Assembly (NCBI GenBank): GCA_021841985.1
Contig: JAKCCP010000278.1
Coordinates: 1-9,609, forward strand
DNA length: 9,609 nt
Reading direction: 5' to 3'
From: Pseudomonadota bacterium
Lineage (GTDB): Bacteria; Pseudomonadota; Alphaproteobacteria; Acetobacterales; Acetobacteraceae
Below, piece by piece: positions 1-6,630 of this stretch; the first letter of the stretch is position 1, and every line of letters begins with the position of its first letter. The notes beneath the pieces are model-generated. The model had not been told where the DNA came from. It made no database searches and saw nothing but the letters and a program-made list of their open reading frames with translations. A program made the translations under genes and the position numbers.

Positions 1-28
1 GTCTTGTCCTCGGAACTACGGCAATCCG

Positions 29-66
29 GGCGCGGCGGGTCGAACCTGCCGCGCCGGGGGCTTTTT
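29..66 (+). terminator. Rho-independent terminator of the upstream gene
   Basis: A 12-bp GC-rich stem (29-40 with 44-55, one G-U pair) closes on a 3-base loop and is followed by a short G run and then TTTTT at 62-66. This is the classic shape of an intrinsic terminator reading left to right. It most likely ends a gene that lies before the window. Bases 1-28 show no recognisable coding end. Confidence 0.75.
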
Positions 67-76
67 CGTCTCGCGC

Positions 77-173
77 GCCGGCCAGGCTATGCGGCCGGCC
101 ACGCGACATCACCGAGCGAAAGCGGCCCATGACACCCGCCGGCTCAGAGCGTGGGCTTTCGTTCAGTGATGTC
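77..173 (+). promoter_or_regulatory. Structured 5' leader of the cold-shock gene
   Basis: Two inverted repeats sit between the upstream terminator and the cold-shock gene. The first is a 7-bp stem (77-83 with 93-99). The second is much longer: 105-122 pairs with 156-173 over 18 positions, with one mismatch and one G-U. It continues inward after a 2-3 base bulge by pairing 126-131 with 150-155, leaving a loop of about 18 bases. No T run follows, so it does not look like a terminator. Long structured leaders are established regulators of cspA-type genes, where they control mRNA stability and translation with temperature, so this may be such a leader. A REP-like intergenic palindrome is the main alternative. 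No convincing promoter was recognised, so it is not shown that the whole hairpin is transcribed. Confidence 0.5.
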
Positions 174-195
174 AACGATCTAAGGGAGCGCGTGG

Positions 196-399
196 ATGCC
201 AACAGGTACGGTGAAATGGTTCAATGCCACCAAGGGTTATGGGTTCATCATGCCCCAGGATGGCGGCAAGGATATTTTCGTGCACATCACCGCGGTGCAT
301 GAAGCCGGCCTGCAAGGGCTGAATGACGGCCAGAAACTGTCCTTCGAGATCACCACGGAGCGCGGCAAATCCGCAGCGACCCAGCTCAAATTACTCTGA
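196..399 (+). CDS. csp: Cold-shock domain protein (CspA family)
   Basis: This 67-residue protein is a single cold-shock domain, the usual CspA length. It binds single-stranded RNA or DNA in the cytoplasm and acts as an RNA chaperone that melts secondary structure. The N-terminal GTVKWFN strand is followed by the RNP1 motif KGYGFI (residues 13-18) and the RNP2 motif DIFVHI (residues 26-31), which carry the aromatic residues that stack on bases. The C-terminal half has the expected basic strand. The ATG start is set by AGGGAG at 183-188, seven bases upstream. The gene stands alone after a structured leader (77-173), which may control it. Bacterial genomes usually hold several csp paralogues, so the exact cspA-type name and whether it is cold-induced cannot be told from the sequence. 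Confidence 0.96.
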   Translation: MPTGTVKWFNATKGYGFIMPQDGGKDIFVHITAVHEAGLQGLNDGQKLSFEITTERGKSAATQLKLL

Positions 400-401
400 T
401 C

Positions 402-438
402 GCCGGCTCTGCTCCCCCCGCCCTGGCGGCCGGCTTGT
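402..438 (+). terminator. Possible terminator after the cold-shock gene
   Basis: A 6-bp stem (402-407 with 429-434) encloses a smaller C/G hairpin around 419-428 and is followed by TTGTTG rather than a clean T run. It lies three bases after the cold-shock stop codon, where a terminator is expected. The stems compete with each other and the tail is weak, so the call is tentative. Confidence 0.3.
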
Positions 439-599
439 TGCCAGCCCGCCGCATCGGCCCGTCTGAACCGATCTTCTGATCGCACCGTGGCGAACGCCGG
501 GGTGGATATCCTCCGACGGATCGGGCAAGGCTTTTTCGTGGAGCAGTGACCGCGAAGGAAACCATGTTCGCGCCCAGGCGGGACAATGAGGGTTTGCCG

Positions 600-1124
600 A
601 TGACGAATATTGTCGAGCCAGATGCTTCCCCTGTCGTGCCTCCTCTTGCCGTGCCTCCTCTTGCCGTGCCCCCGCTTGCCGTGCCCCCTCTTGTCGTGCA
701 TTGCCAGGACTGCGCGTTCTGGCTTTCCTTTGGCAAAGAGGCCGGAAGCTGCCGCCGCTTTGCCCCGCCGCCGAGCCAGCACGTCGATGATACCGGCTTC
801 TGGCCGGAGACGCTGGCGGTCAATTCCTGCGGCGAGGGCATCGTCAAGACCGATCCCGGCGTGCCTGGAACGGTATCTTGCGGGGATTGCGCCTACTGGC
901 ATCGCCAAAACCCCGACCAGGGGGTGATTCCACTCCGGCGCACCGATCTGCCGGCGGATTGGTGGCGAGCGGCGGGGTTTTGCACCCGCCATGCGCCACG
1001 CGCGGAATATCAATCGCAATGGCGCACCGTCACCCGGGCCCATTGGCGCGCGACCCATGTCACCGATCATTGCGGTGAGGGCGCGCGGCGTGTAGCCTCC
1101 CCGCCCGGGGAAGAGCCCGGCTGA
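600..1124 (+). CDS. Two-module Cys4 protein, unknown function (first paralogue)
   Basis: The family is not recognised by name. From the ATG at 600 the protein has 174 residues. An N-terminal VPPLA repeat (residues 13-32) leads into two modules, each with the plan CxxC-A-(F/Y)-W ... C-x-R-x-A-P ... C-G-E-G. The cysteines are C35, C38, C51 and C77 in the first module, and C94, C97, C128 and C158 in the second. The second module carries an extra insert with a WW pair before its third cysteine. Four cysteines per module suggest zinc or an iron-sulfur cluster, but this is inference. There is no signal peptide or membrane segment, so it is probably cytoplasmic. Start choice: ATG 600 has GAGGG (588-592) at seven bases; ATG 564 with AAGGA (555-559) at four bases, in the same frame, would add 12 residues. 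It lies 15 bases before a paralogue with the same layout, so the two are probably co-transcribed. Confidence 0.75.
   Translation: MTNIVEPDASPVVPPLAVPPLAVPPLAVPPLVVHCQDCAFWLSFGKEAGSCRRFAPPPSQHVDDTGFWPETLAVNSCGEGIVKTDPGVPGTVSCGDCAYWHRQNPDQGVIPLRRTDLPADWWRAAGFCTRHAPRAEYQSQWRTVTRAHWRATHVTDHCGEGARRVASPPGEEPG
636..695 (+). repeat. 15-bp tandem repeat, four in-frame units (VPPLA)n
   Basis: Four consecutive 15-base units start at 636, 651, 666 and 681. The first two are identical (gtgcctcctcttgcc), and the third and fourth each differ from them at a few positions. The unit length is a multiple of three, so it encodes the pentapeptide VPPLA (last copy VPPLV) without changing frame. The proline-rich stretch lies just before the first CxxC and would act as an extended linker or tether. 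The second paralogue lacks it. Confidence 0.92.
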
Positions 1125-1139
1125 CCAAGGTGTTGCGCC

Positions 1140-1559
1140 ATGTCTCTCGTCACGTGCCGGACATGCGTGTTCTGGAGATCCTTTGGTGCCGCGGAGCCGC
1201 TGAACGGCACGTGCCGTCGCCACGCCCCCATGCCCGGCCAACACGTCGACGATACGAGCTATTGGCCGGAGACCGTGGCCGATGATGGCTGCGCCGAGGG
1301 GGTTGCGGCGGCTAAAAATCCCGAGAGTTCGGCTCCCGGGCGTTCGGCGATCGTCGCCTGCCTTGACTGTGTCTTTTGGTTCCGGCGCGGCAGCCAGCAG
1401 GGGCTGATCCCCGAGCGCCGCGGCGATCTGCCGCGCAGTTGGTGGCACGACGCCGCGTTTTGCGCCCGCAACGCCCCAACCCCGGCAAGCAGCGTGACCC
1501 GAGCCCGCTGGCGCGCGACCCATGCCAGCGACGGTTGCGGCGATGGCCAGAGGGCCTGA
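1140..1559 (+). CDS. Two-module Cys4 protein, unknown function (second paralogue)
   Basis: This 139-residue protein is a clear paralogue of the product of 600-1124. It begins almost directly with its first CxxC and lacks the proline-rich N-terminus. Module 1 has C6, C9, C25 and C51 with the shared string QHVDDT and a WPET motif. Module 2 has C74, C77, C108 and C133 with the shared insert containing a WW pair and the closing (R/H)WRATH...CG(E/D)G. Module 1 matches module 1 of the neighbour better than it matches its own module 2. This shows that an ancestral two-module gene was duplicated whole. The start is ATG 1140, with a weak AAGG at 1127-1130. It has no membrane segment or signal peptide. 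A metal-binding or iron-sulfur role is inferred from the cysteine spacing only; the partner and process are unknown. Confidence 0.8.
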   Translation: MSLVTCRTCVFWRSFGAAEPLNGTCRRHAPMPGQHVDDTSYWPETVADDGCAEGVAAAKNPESSAPGRSAIVACLDCVFWFRRGSQQGLIPERRGDLPRSWWHDAAFCARNAPTPASSVTRARWRATHASDGCGDGQRA

Positions 1560-1591
1560 TCAAGAGGGCCTGATCAAGACGGCCTGAGACC
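1550..1591 (+). repeat. 14-bp tandem repeat over the stop codon
   Basis: Two perfect 14-base copies of gagggcctgatcaa (1550-1563 and 1564-1577) are followed by a decayed third copy (1578-1591). The first copy supplies the TGA stop of the preceding gene at 1557-1559, and each later copy carries another TGA. The unit contains the palindrome TGATCA. The period is not a multiple of three, so expansion here shifts frame but falls after the stop. It looks like a slippage duplication. Confidence 0.85.
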
Positions 1592-1626
1592 AGGGGTCAT
1601 ATTCCCGGCAATGGACGCGACTTTGC

Positions 1627-1675
1627 TTGACATTGCGGCGAGTTGGTTCACCCTCACCGGCAAGACGACTGAGGA
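1627..1675 (+). promoter_or_regulatory. Upstream region of cydA: -35-like hexamer and ribosome binding site
   Basis: TTGACA at 1627-1632 matches a sigma-70 -35 hexamer exactly, but the expected -10 position 16-18 bases downstream is C-rich and unconvincing. The promoter is therefore only a possibility. GAGGA at 1671-1675 is a good ribosome binding site, eight bases before the ATG at 1684. It sets the cydA start there rather than at the in-frame ATG at 1627. No FNR-like TTGAT-N4-ATCAA site was found in 1560-1683. Confidence 0.45.
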
Positions 1676-1683
1676 TTTGCCTG

Positions 1684-3105
1684 ATGAGCCATCTTGACGC
1701 GATCTTTCTCGCCCGTCTCCAATTTGCTTTCACCCTCGGCTTCCACATCGTCTTTCCGGCCTTCTCGATCGGGCTCGCGAGCTACCTCGCGGTGCTGGAG
1801 GGGCTTTGGCTGCGCACCGGGCGGCAGGTGTTTCTCGACCTGTTCCATTACTGGATCAAAATATTCTCCATCGGCTTCGCCATGGGCGTGGTCTCCGGGG
1901 TGGTGATGTCCTACCAGTTCGGCACCAACTGGGGCAGTTTTTCCGACAAGGCCGGCCCGGTGATCGGGCCGCTGATGGGCTATGAGGTGCTGACCGCGTT
2001 CTTCCTCGAATCCGGCTTTCTCGGCGTCATGCTGTTCGGCATGAACCGGGTCGGGCGGGGCCTGCACTTCCTCGCCACCTGCCTCGTCGCCATCGGCACC
2101 CTGCTCAGCGCGTTCTGGATCCTCGCGGTCAATTCCTGGATGCAGACCCCCGCCGGCTTCACGACGACACCGGATGGCCGCTTCCTGCCGGCGGATTGGT
2201 TGGCGATCATCTTCAACCCGTCCTTCCCCTATCGCTTCGTCCACATGGTGCTCGCGACCTATCTCAGCGTCGCCTTCCTGGTCGGCGCGGTCGGGGCGTG
2301 GCATCTGCTGCGCGACCGCGCCAATGAAGGGGCGCGGGTGATGTTCTCCATGGCCCTCTGGATGGCGCTTTTCGTCGCGCCGATCCAGATTTTCGCCGGC
2401 GACGCGCATGGCCTCAATACGCTCTTGCATCAGCCGGTGAAGGTCGCGGCGATGGAAGGGGACTGGGTCGATCCGACCGGCGATGAGGGTGACTCCCTGG
2501 TGCTGTTCGCCTGGCCGGACGAACAGGCGGCGGCCAACCGCGCCGAGATCGCCATCCCGCATCTCGGCTCGCTGATCCTGACCCATAGCTGGTCGGGCGC
2601 GATCAAGGGCTTGCGTGACTGGGCGCCGGCCGAGCGGCCGCCGGTCGCGGTGGTGTTTTATGCCTTCCACATCATGGTCGCGCTCGGCTTTCTGATGGCC
2701 GGGGTCGGGCTGCTCGGCGTTTTCCTGCGCTGGCGCGGCCGGCTCTATGACGCGCCCTGGCTGCATCGGATCATGGTCGCGATGGCGCCCTCGGGATTTC
2801 TCGCCGTGCTCGCCGGCTGGACGGTGACCGAGGTCGGGCGCCAGCCCTATACCGTCTATGGCCTGCTGCGCACCGCCGATAGCGCCTCGCCGATCGCGGC
2901 GCCGGGGGTCGCGACCTCACTGCTCGCCTTCGTCATCGTCTATTTTCTCGTCTATGGCGCCGGCATCGCCTTTCTCCTCCGCCAGATGGCGCGCCCGCCG
3001 CTGCCCGGCGAAGGCGGCGTGCCGAAATCGCCATCGCACGCCGCCGGGCTGATGCCGGGCCCGGCCGGCGCGATCGAGGATATCCCGCCCACCGCCGCGG
3101 AGTGA
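1684..3105 (+). CDS. cydA: Cytochrome bd quinol oxidase subunit I, CIO type
   Basis: This 473-residue membrane protein is the haem-bearing subunit of cytochrome bd, which oxidises quinol and reduces O2 to water. H21 matches the axial histidine at E. coli H19. E101 and E109 match the conserved glutamates E99 and E107. H187 and M331 match the haem b558 ligands H186 and M393. K253 and E258 in the QPVKVAAMEG stretch match the quinol-binding residues of the Q-loop. E383 before GRQP (385-388) is a plausible match to the other axial glutamate. The Q-loop is short, and LGSLILTHS (294-302) is typical of the cyanide-insensitive CioA branch. The residue after GRQP is Tyr where Trp is usual. Start ATG 1684 fits the GAGGA site and the conserved N-terminus. 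It is followed after five bases by cydB. CIO enzymes typically resist cyanide and serve in low oxygen or stress. The symbol cioA would be equally fitting. Confidence 0.96.
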   Translation: MSHLDAIFLARLQFAFTLGFHIVFPAFSIGLASYLAVLEGLWLRTGRQVFLDLFHYWIKIFSIGFAMGVVSGVVMSYQFGTNWGSFSDKAGPVIGPLMGYEVLTAFFLESGFLGVMLFGMNRVGRGLHFLATCLVAIGTLLSAFWILAVNSWMQTPAGFTTTPDGRFLPADWLAIIFNPSFPYRFVHMVLATYLSVAFLVGAVGAWHLLRDRANEGARVMFSMALWMALFVAPIQIFAGDAHGLNTLLHQPVKVAAMEGDWVDPTGDEGDSLVLFAWPDEQAAANRAEIAIPHLGSLILTHSWSGAIKGLRDWAPAERPPVAVVFYAFHIMVALGFLMAGVGLLGVFLRWRGRLYDAPWLHRIMVAMAPSGFLAVLAGWTVTEVGRQPYTVYGLLRTADSASPIAAPGVATSLLAFVIVYFLVYGAGIAFLLRQMARPPLPGEGGVPKSPSHAAGLMPGPAGAIEDIPPTAAE

Positions 3106-3110
3106 ACCCC

Positions 3111-4121
3111 ATGGCCGATCTCCTTCCGCTGATCTGGGCCGGATTGCTGGCCTTCGCCATTCTCGCCTATGTCGTGCTCGACGGGTTCGACCTCGGCGTC
3201 GGCATCCTGTTTCTCGTCGAGCATGACGAGGCCGATCGCGACGTGATGATGAACACCGTGGCGCCGGTCTGGGACGGCAACGAAACCTGGCTCGTGCTCG
3301 GCGGCGGCGGGCTGTTCGCGGTGTTTCCGCTCGCCTACGCGGTGGTGATGCCGGCCCTCTACGCCGCGATCATCGGCATGCTGCTGGCGCTCGTCTTGCG
3401 CGGCGTCGCCTTCGAATTCCGCTTCAAGACCCGCACCCGCCTCGGGCGGCGGCTGTGGAACATCGCCTTCACTGCGGGCTCGCTGATCGCCGCGATCTGT
3501 CAGGGGCTGGCGCTCGGCGGGCTGGTGCAGGGCGTTCACATCGCCCACCGCGCCTATGCCGGGGGATGGTGGGACTGGGTGACCGGGTTCACCATTCTCT
3601 GCGGCCTCGCGGTCGCGACCGGCTATGCGCTGCTCGGCGCGACCTGGCTGATCTGGCGCACCGAGGGCGAATTACAGGCGCGCTGCCGCCGCCATGCCCG
3701 CGCCCTCGGCGTCGCCGTGCTGGCGCTGATCGTCGTCGTCAGCCTGTGGACGCCGATGCTCAATCCGCGTTTCATGGCGCGCTGGTTCGCCTGGCCGGAG
3801 ATCGCGCTGACCAGCCCGGTGCCGATCCTCGTCGCACTTCTCGCCTGGGCGTTCTGGCATGGCCTCTCGCGCCGCCATGACGCAACCCCGTTCCTCGCCG
3901 TGCTCGGCTGGTTCGTGCTCTGCTATCTCGGGCTCGGGATCAGCCTCTTCCCCTACATCGTGCCGCCCGACCTCACTCTCTGGCAGGCCGCGGCGCCGCC
4001 GGCGAGCCAGGGGTTTCTGCTCGTCGGCGCGGTGGTCCTGGTGCCGATCATTCTCGCCTATACCGCTTATGCCTATTGGGTGTTCCGCGGCAAGGTGCGG
4101 CCGGGGATGCATTACCATTGA
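3111..4121 (+). CDS. cydB: Cytochrome bd quinol oxidase subunit II, CIO type
   Basis: This 336-residue polytopic membrane protein partners CydA and has no ligands for the haems that CydA carries. It opens with the family signature: W9, then VVLDGFDLGVG ending at residue 31 in the first membrane helix. It has the conserved WDGNETW (54-60), followed by LVLGGGGLFAVFP. Its length is normal for CydB/CioB. The ATG at 3111 is preferred, with GGAG at 3099-3102. A GTG at 3102 overlapping the cydA stop would add three residues, but it is too close to that site. It lies five bases after cydA and seven bases before the small subunit gene, so the three are surely one operon. The symbol cioB would be equally fitting. 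Confidence 0.96.
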   Translation: MADLLPLIWAGLLAFAILAYVVLDGFDLGVGILFLVEHDEADRDVMMNTVAPVWDGNETWLVLGGGGLFAVFPLAYAVVMPALYAAIIGMLLALVLRGVAFEFRFKTRTRLGRRLWNIAFTAGSLIAAICQGLALGGLVQGVHIAHRAYAGGWWDWVTGFTILCGLAVATGYALLGATWLIWRTEGELQARCRRHARALGVAVLALIVVVSLWTPMLNPRFMARWFAWPEIALTSPVPILVALLAWAFWHGLSRRHDATPFLAVLGWFVLCYLGLGISLFPYIVPPDLTLWQAAAPPASQGFLLVGAVVLVPIILAYTAYAYWVFRGKVRPGMHYH

Positions 4122-4128
4122 GGCCGCC

Positions 4129-4236
4129 ATGCCGCGCCGGCTGATCTGGTTCGTCCTGCTCTGGGCGATGGGGGCCGGGGTGAGCCTCGCGGTCGCCTTC
4201 GTGCTGCGCTGGGCGCTGCTCGGCCAGGGGTTGTGA
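4129..4236 (+). CDS. Small single-helix bd oxidase subunit (DUF2474/CydX-like)
   Basis: This 35-residue protein begins with the basic stretch MPRR, then has one membrane helix (about residues 5-30) and a short tail. Its pattern RRLIWFVLLWAMG...LR resembles the DUF2474 proteins that commonly follow cioB in proteobacteria. It is comparable in place and size to CydX, which stabilises the haem site of cytochrome bd in E. coli. The identification rests on size, topology and position together. The start is ATG 4129, seven bases after the cydB stop; no clear ribosome binding site is seen, so it is probably translated by coupling to cydB. It is too short for most gene callers and is easily missed. 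Confidence 0.78.
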   Translation: MPRRLIWFVLLWAMGAGVSLAVAFVLRWALLGQGL

Positions 4237-4263
4237 CGAAACAAAAAACACCCGGAGGAAACC

Positions 4264-5436
4264 ATGTCCGCGACCGCCGCGATCGATGCCGTATTGGAAA
4301 AAGCCGTCGCCGCCGGGGATGTTCCCGGGGTCGTGGCGCTGGCCGCCGATGACCGTGGCGTGGTCTATCAGGGCGCGCATGGGCGGCGCGTTCTCGGCGG
4401 CGAGGCGGCGATGACGCCGGATAGCGTGTTCTGGATCGCCTCGATGACCAAGGCGGTGACCTCGGTCGCGGCGATGCAGCTCGTCGAGGGAGGCCTGCTC
4501 ACGCTCGACGCGCCGATCGCGCCGGTTCTGCCCGAACTCGCCGAGCGCCCGGTGCTGGAGGGCTTCGACGCCGAGGGGCGGCCACGCCTCCGCCCGGCGA
4601 AGCGGCCGGTGACGCTCCGCCATCTCCTCACCCATACCGCCGGCTTCGCCTATGACATGTGGAACGCCGATATCAAGCGTCTCATGGAACGCGAGAACGT
4701 GCCCGGGGTCATTTCCTGCCGTCAGGCGGCGTTGCAAACGCCGCTCACCTTCGATCCCGGCGAGAAATGGCATTATGGCATCAATATCGACTTCGTCGGC
4801 CGCGCCGTGGAAGCGGTCTCCGGCCGCTCGCTGCAGGATTATTTCCGCGCCCATATCCTCGACCCGTTGGGCATGGCCGATACCGGCTTCACGCTCGGGC
4901 CGGGCCAGCGGGCGCGCCGGGTCGGGATGCATGCGCGTCTCCCCGATGGCGGTCTCGCGCCGATCGATTTCGAGGTGCCGCAGCAGCCGGAATTTTTCAT
5001 GGGCGGCGGCGGGCTCTACGGCACCGGCGTCGATTATCTCCGCTTCCTCCGCATGCTGCTCGCCGGCGGCGGCCTCGATGGCGCGCGGATCCTAAAACCC
5101 GAGACGGTGGCGATGATGGCCGAAAACCAGATCGGCGATCTCCAGGCCGGCGTTTTGCAAACGGTGCAGCCGACCGCCTCCAACGATGTCGATTTCTTCC
5201 CCGGCATGAGCCAGAAATGGGGGCTCGGCTTCCTCATCAATAGCGAGGACAGCCGCCACGGCCGCAAGGCCGGCAGCCTCGCCTGGGCGGGGCTCGGCAA
5301 CACCTATTTCTGGATCGACCGCGAATCCAACCTCACCGGAGTGATCCTGATGCAAATCCTGCCCTTCGCCGACCAGAAGGCCGTCGCGCTCTATGGCGCC
5401 TTCGAGCAAGCGCTCTATCAGGGGCGGATGGCGTGA
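4264..5436 (+). CDS. Serine hydrolase, beta-lactamase/family VIII esterase type (first of tandem pair)
   Basis: This 390-residue protein belongs to the class C beta-lactamase-like superfamily (Pfam Beta-lactamase). It has the nucleophile motif S60-M-T-K63. A conserved tyrosine, Y171 in WHYGIN, stands where beta-lactamases have YxN. A WAG motif (341-343) stands in place of the C-terminal KTG, as in family VIII esterases such as EstB. The RHLLTHT(A/S)GF block around residues 119-128 is also typical. No signal peptide is present, which argues for a cytoplasmic esterase or peptidase-like hydrolase rather than a periplasmic beta-lactamase. The substrate cannot be read from the sequence. The start has GGAGGA at 4254-4259, four bases upstream. 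It lies 27 bases after the bd small subunit, so read-through from cydAB is possible, and it overlaps a paralogue by four bases. Confidence 0.92.
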   Translation: MSATAAIDAVLEKAVAAGDVPGVVALAADDRGVVYQGAHGRRVLGGEAAMTPDSVFWIASMTKAVTSVAAMQLVEGGLLTLDAPIAPVLPELAERPVLEGFDAEGRPRLRPAKRPVTLRHLLTHTAGFAYDMWNADIKRLMERENVPGVISCRQAALQTPLTFDPGEKWHYGINIDFVGRAVEAVSGRSLQDYFRAHILDPLGMADTGFTLGPGQRARRVGMHARLPDGGLAPIDFEVPQQPEFFMGGGGLYGTGVDYLRFLRMLLAGGGLDGARILKPETVAMMAENQIGDLQAGVLQTVQPTASNDVDFFPGMSQKWGLGFLINSEDSRHGRKAGSLAWAGLGNTYFWIDRESNLTGVILMQILPFADQKAVALYGAFEQALYQGRMA

Positions 5437-6605
5437 GCGCCGGCATCGCGGCGCTGCTCCACCACGCGACTGAGAGCGGTGGCGTGCCCGGCGCCGTCCT
5501 CCTGCTCGGCAACGCCGAGGGGGTGATCGCCGAACTCGCCGCCGGGCGGCGCGCCCAGGGCGGGGCCGCGGCGATGACGCCGGATACCGTGTTCTGGCTC
5601 GCCTCGATGACCAAGCCGATCGTCTCGGTCGCGGCGATGCAGCTCGTCGAGGCCGGCAAGCTCGCGCTCGATGAGCCGATCGCGCGGGTTCTGCCGGCGC
5701 TGGCCACGCCCCAGGTGCTGGAGGGGTTCGACGATTCCGGCCGGCCACGTCTCCGCCCGGCGACGCGGCCGATCACCCTCCGCCATCTCCTCACCCACAC
5801 CTCGGGCTTCGCCTATGATTTCGGCAATGCCGACATCTTGCGCTATATCCAAGACAATGATCTGCCGCGCGGCGCCAGCGGCCAGCTCGCCGCCCTCGCC
5901 CTGCCGCTGGTCTTCGACCCCGGCGAGCGCTGGGAATACGGCATCAGCACCGACTGGCTCGGCCGCGCGGTGGAGGCGGCGAGCGGCGAGCGCCTCGATG
6001 CCTATATCGCCGCCCACATCACCGCGCCGCTCGGGATGGCCGATACCGGCTTCGGCCTCGATCCCGGCCGCGCCGCGCGGGTCGCCGCGATGCATAGGCG
6101 CGGCCCCGATGGCGCGCTCGGGGTGATCCCCTTCGCGCCGCCGCCGGCGCCGGAATTCCACGCCGGCGGGCATGGTCTCTATGCCACGCCGCGCGATTAT
6201 CTGCGTTTTACGCGCGCCTTGCTGCGCGGCGGCGAACTCGATGGCGCGCGCATCCTGAAGGCCGAGACGGTGGCGCGGATGGGGGAAAACCAGATCGGCG
6301 ATCTCCGGGCCGGCATCGTGCGCAGCGTGATCCCGGAAATGGCGCTCGAAATCCTGCCGCCGCCGGGGATCGATTTCGGCTGGGGGTTCGGTTTTCTCAT
6401 CAACCGCCAGCCCCTGCCGACCGGGCGCGGCGCCGGCAGCCTGTCCTGGTCCGGGGTCGCCAACACCTATTTCTGGATCGATCCGGGGCAAGATCTCACC
6501 GGCGTCGTGATGACCCAGATCATGCCGTTCGGCGATCCCGCGGCGTTCACTCTCGCCCTCGGCTGCGAGATCGCCGCCTATCAGGCGCGCGCGGCGCGGG
6601 CATAA
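5433..6605 (+). CDS. Serine hydrolase, beta-lactamase/family VIII esterase type (second of tandem pair)
   Basis: This 390-residue paralogue of the preceding protein has the same length and motif layout: S58-M-T-K61, Y169 in WEYGIS, and W339-S-G341 in place of KTG. Sample blocks show the closeness: 25 of 32 residues agree around the SxxK motif, and 23 of 26 agree in the block ending GFAYD. The GTG start at 5433 overlaps the previous TGA by four bases (GTGA), so translation is likely coupled. No signal peptide is seen. Both copies keep all catalytic residues, so neither looks decayed. They diverge most around residues 140-160 and 295-315, which may mark the substrate-contacting parts. The substrate is unknown; an esterase or related acyl hydrolase is the best estimate. 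Confidence 0.92.
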   Translation: MSAGIAALLHHATESGGVPGAVLLLGNAEGVIAELAAGRRAQGGAAAMTPDTVFWLASMTKPIVSVAAMQLVEAGKLALDEPIARVLPALATPQVLEGFDDSGRPRLRPATRPITLRHLLTHTSGFAYDFGNADILRYIQDNDLPRGASGQLAALALPLVFDPGERWEYGISTDWLGRAVEAASGERLDAYIAAHITAPLGMADTGFGLDPGRAARVAAMHRRGPDGALGVIPFAPPPAPEFHAGGHGLYATPRDYLRFTRALLRGGELDGARILKAETVARMGENQIGDLRAGIVRSVIPEMALEILPPPGIDFGWGFGFLINRQPLPTGRGAGSLSWSGVANTYFWIDPGQDLTGVVMTQIMPFGDPAAFTLALGCEIAAYQARAARA

Positions 6606-6610
6606 GCCTG

Positions 6611-6623
6611 GGCGCCGCGCGCC
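6611..6623. terminator. Weak hairpin in the convergent gene junction
   Basis: A 5-bp GC stem (6611-6615 with 6619-6623) with a 3-base loop lies in the 25 bases between two convergent genes and is followed by GGTTT. It could help end transcription, but it is short and lacks a T run on either strand. Confidence 0.2.
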
Positions 6624-6630
6624 GGTTTCC

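Noticed and set aside
33..55. T-arm-like string (gggtcgaacct) suggesting the end of a tRNA
   Set aside because: The loop is too short for a T-loop, no acceptor stem or CCA end follows, and the terminator reading explains it fully.
129..302. Small ORF starting inside the leader hairpin and overlapping the cold-shock gene out of frame
   Set aside because: No ribosome binding site, the start is buried in the predicted stem, and most of it is an out-of-frame reading of the cold-shock gene.
636..695. Short direct repeats as a CRISPR-like array
   Set aside because: Units are contiguous with no spacers and are in frame inside a gene. The same holds for 8744-8791.
237..1523. 428-residue open frame on the minus strand across the cold-shock and Cys4 genes
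   Set aside because: It is antisense to three better-supported genes, is rich in Arg/Gly/Ala low-complexity sequence and shows no recognisable domain. It is a GC-driven shadow.
1560..1591. Repeated ATCAA half-sites as a possible FNR/ANR box before cydA
   Set aside because: They are direct, not inverted, and lack the TTGAT-N4-ATCAA geometry; they come from the 14-bp tandem duplication.
1654..2766. 370-residue open frame on the minus strand across cydA
   Set aside because: Antisense to a certain cydA; its composition (many His, Glu, Arg, Asp) is typical of the reverse complement of a hydrophobic membrane protein gene.
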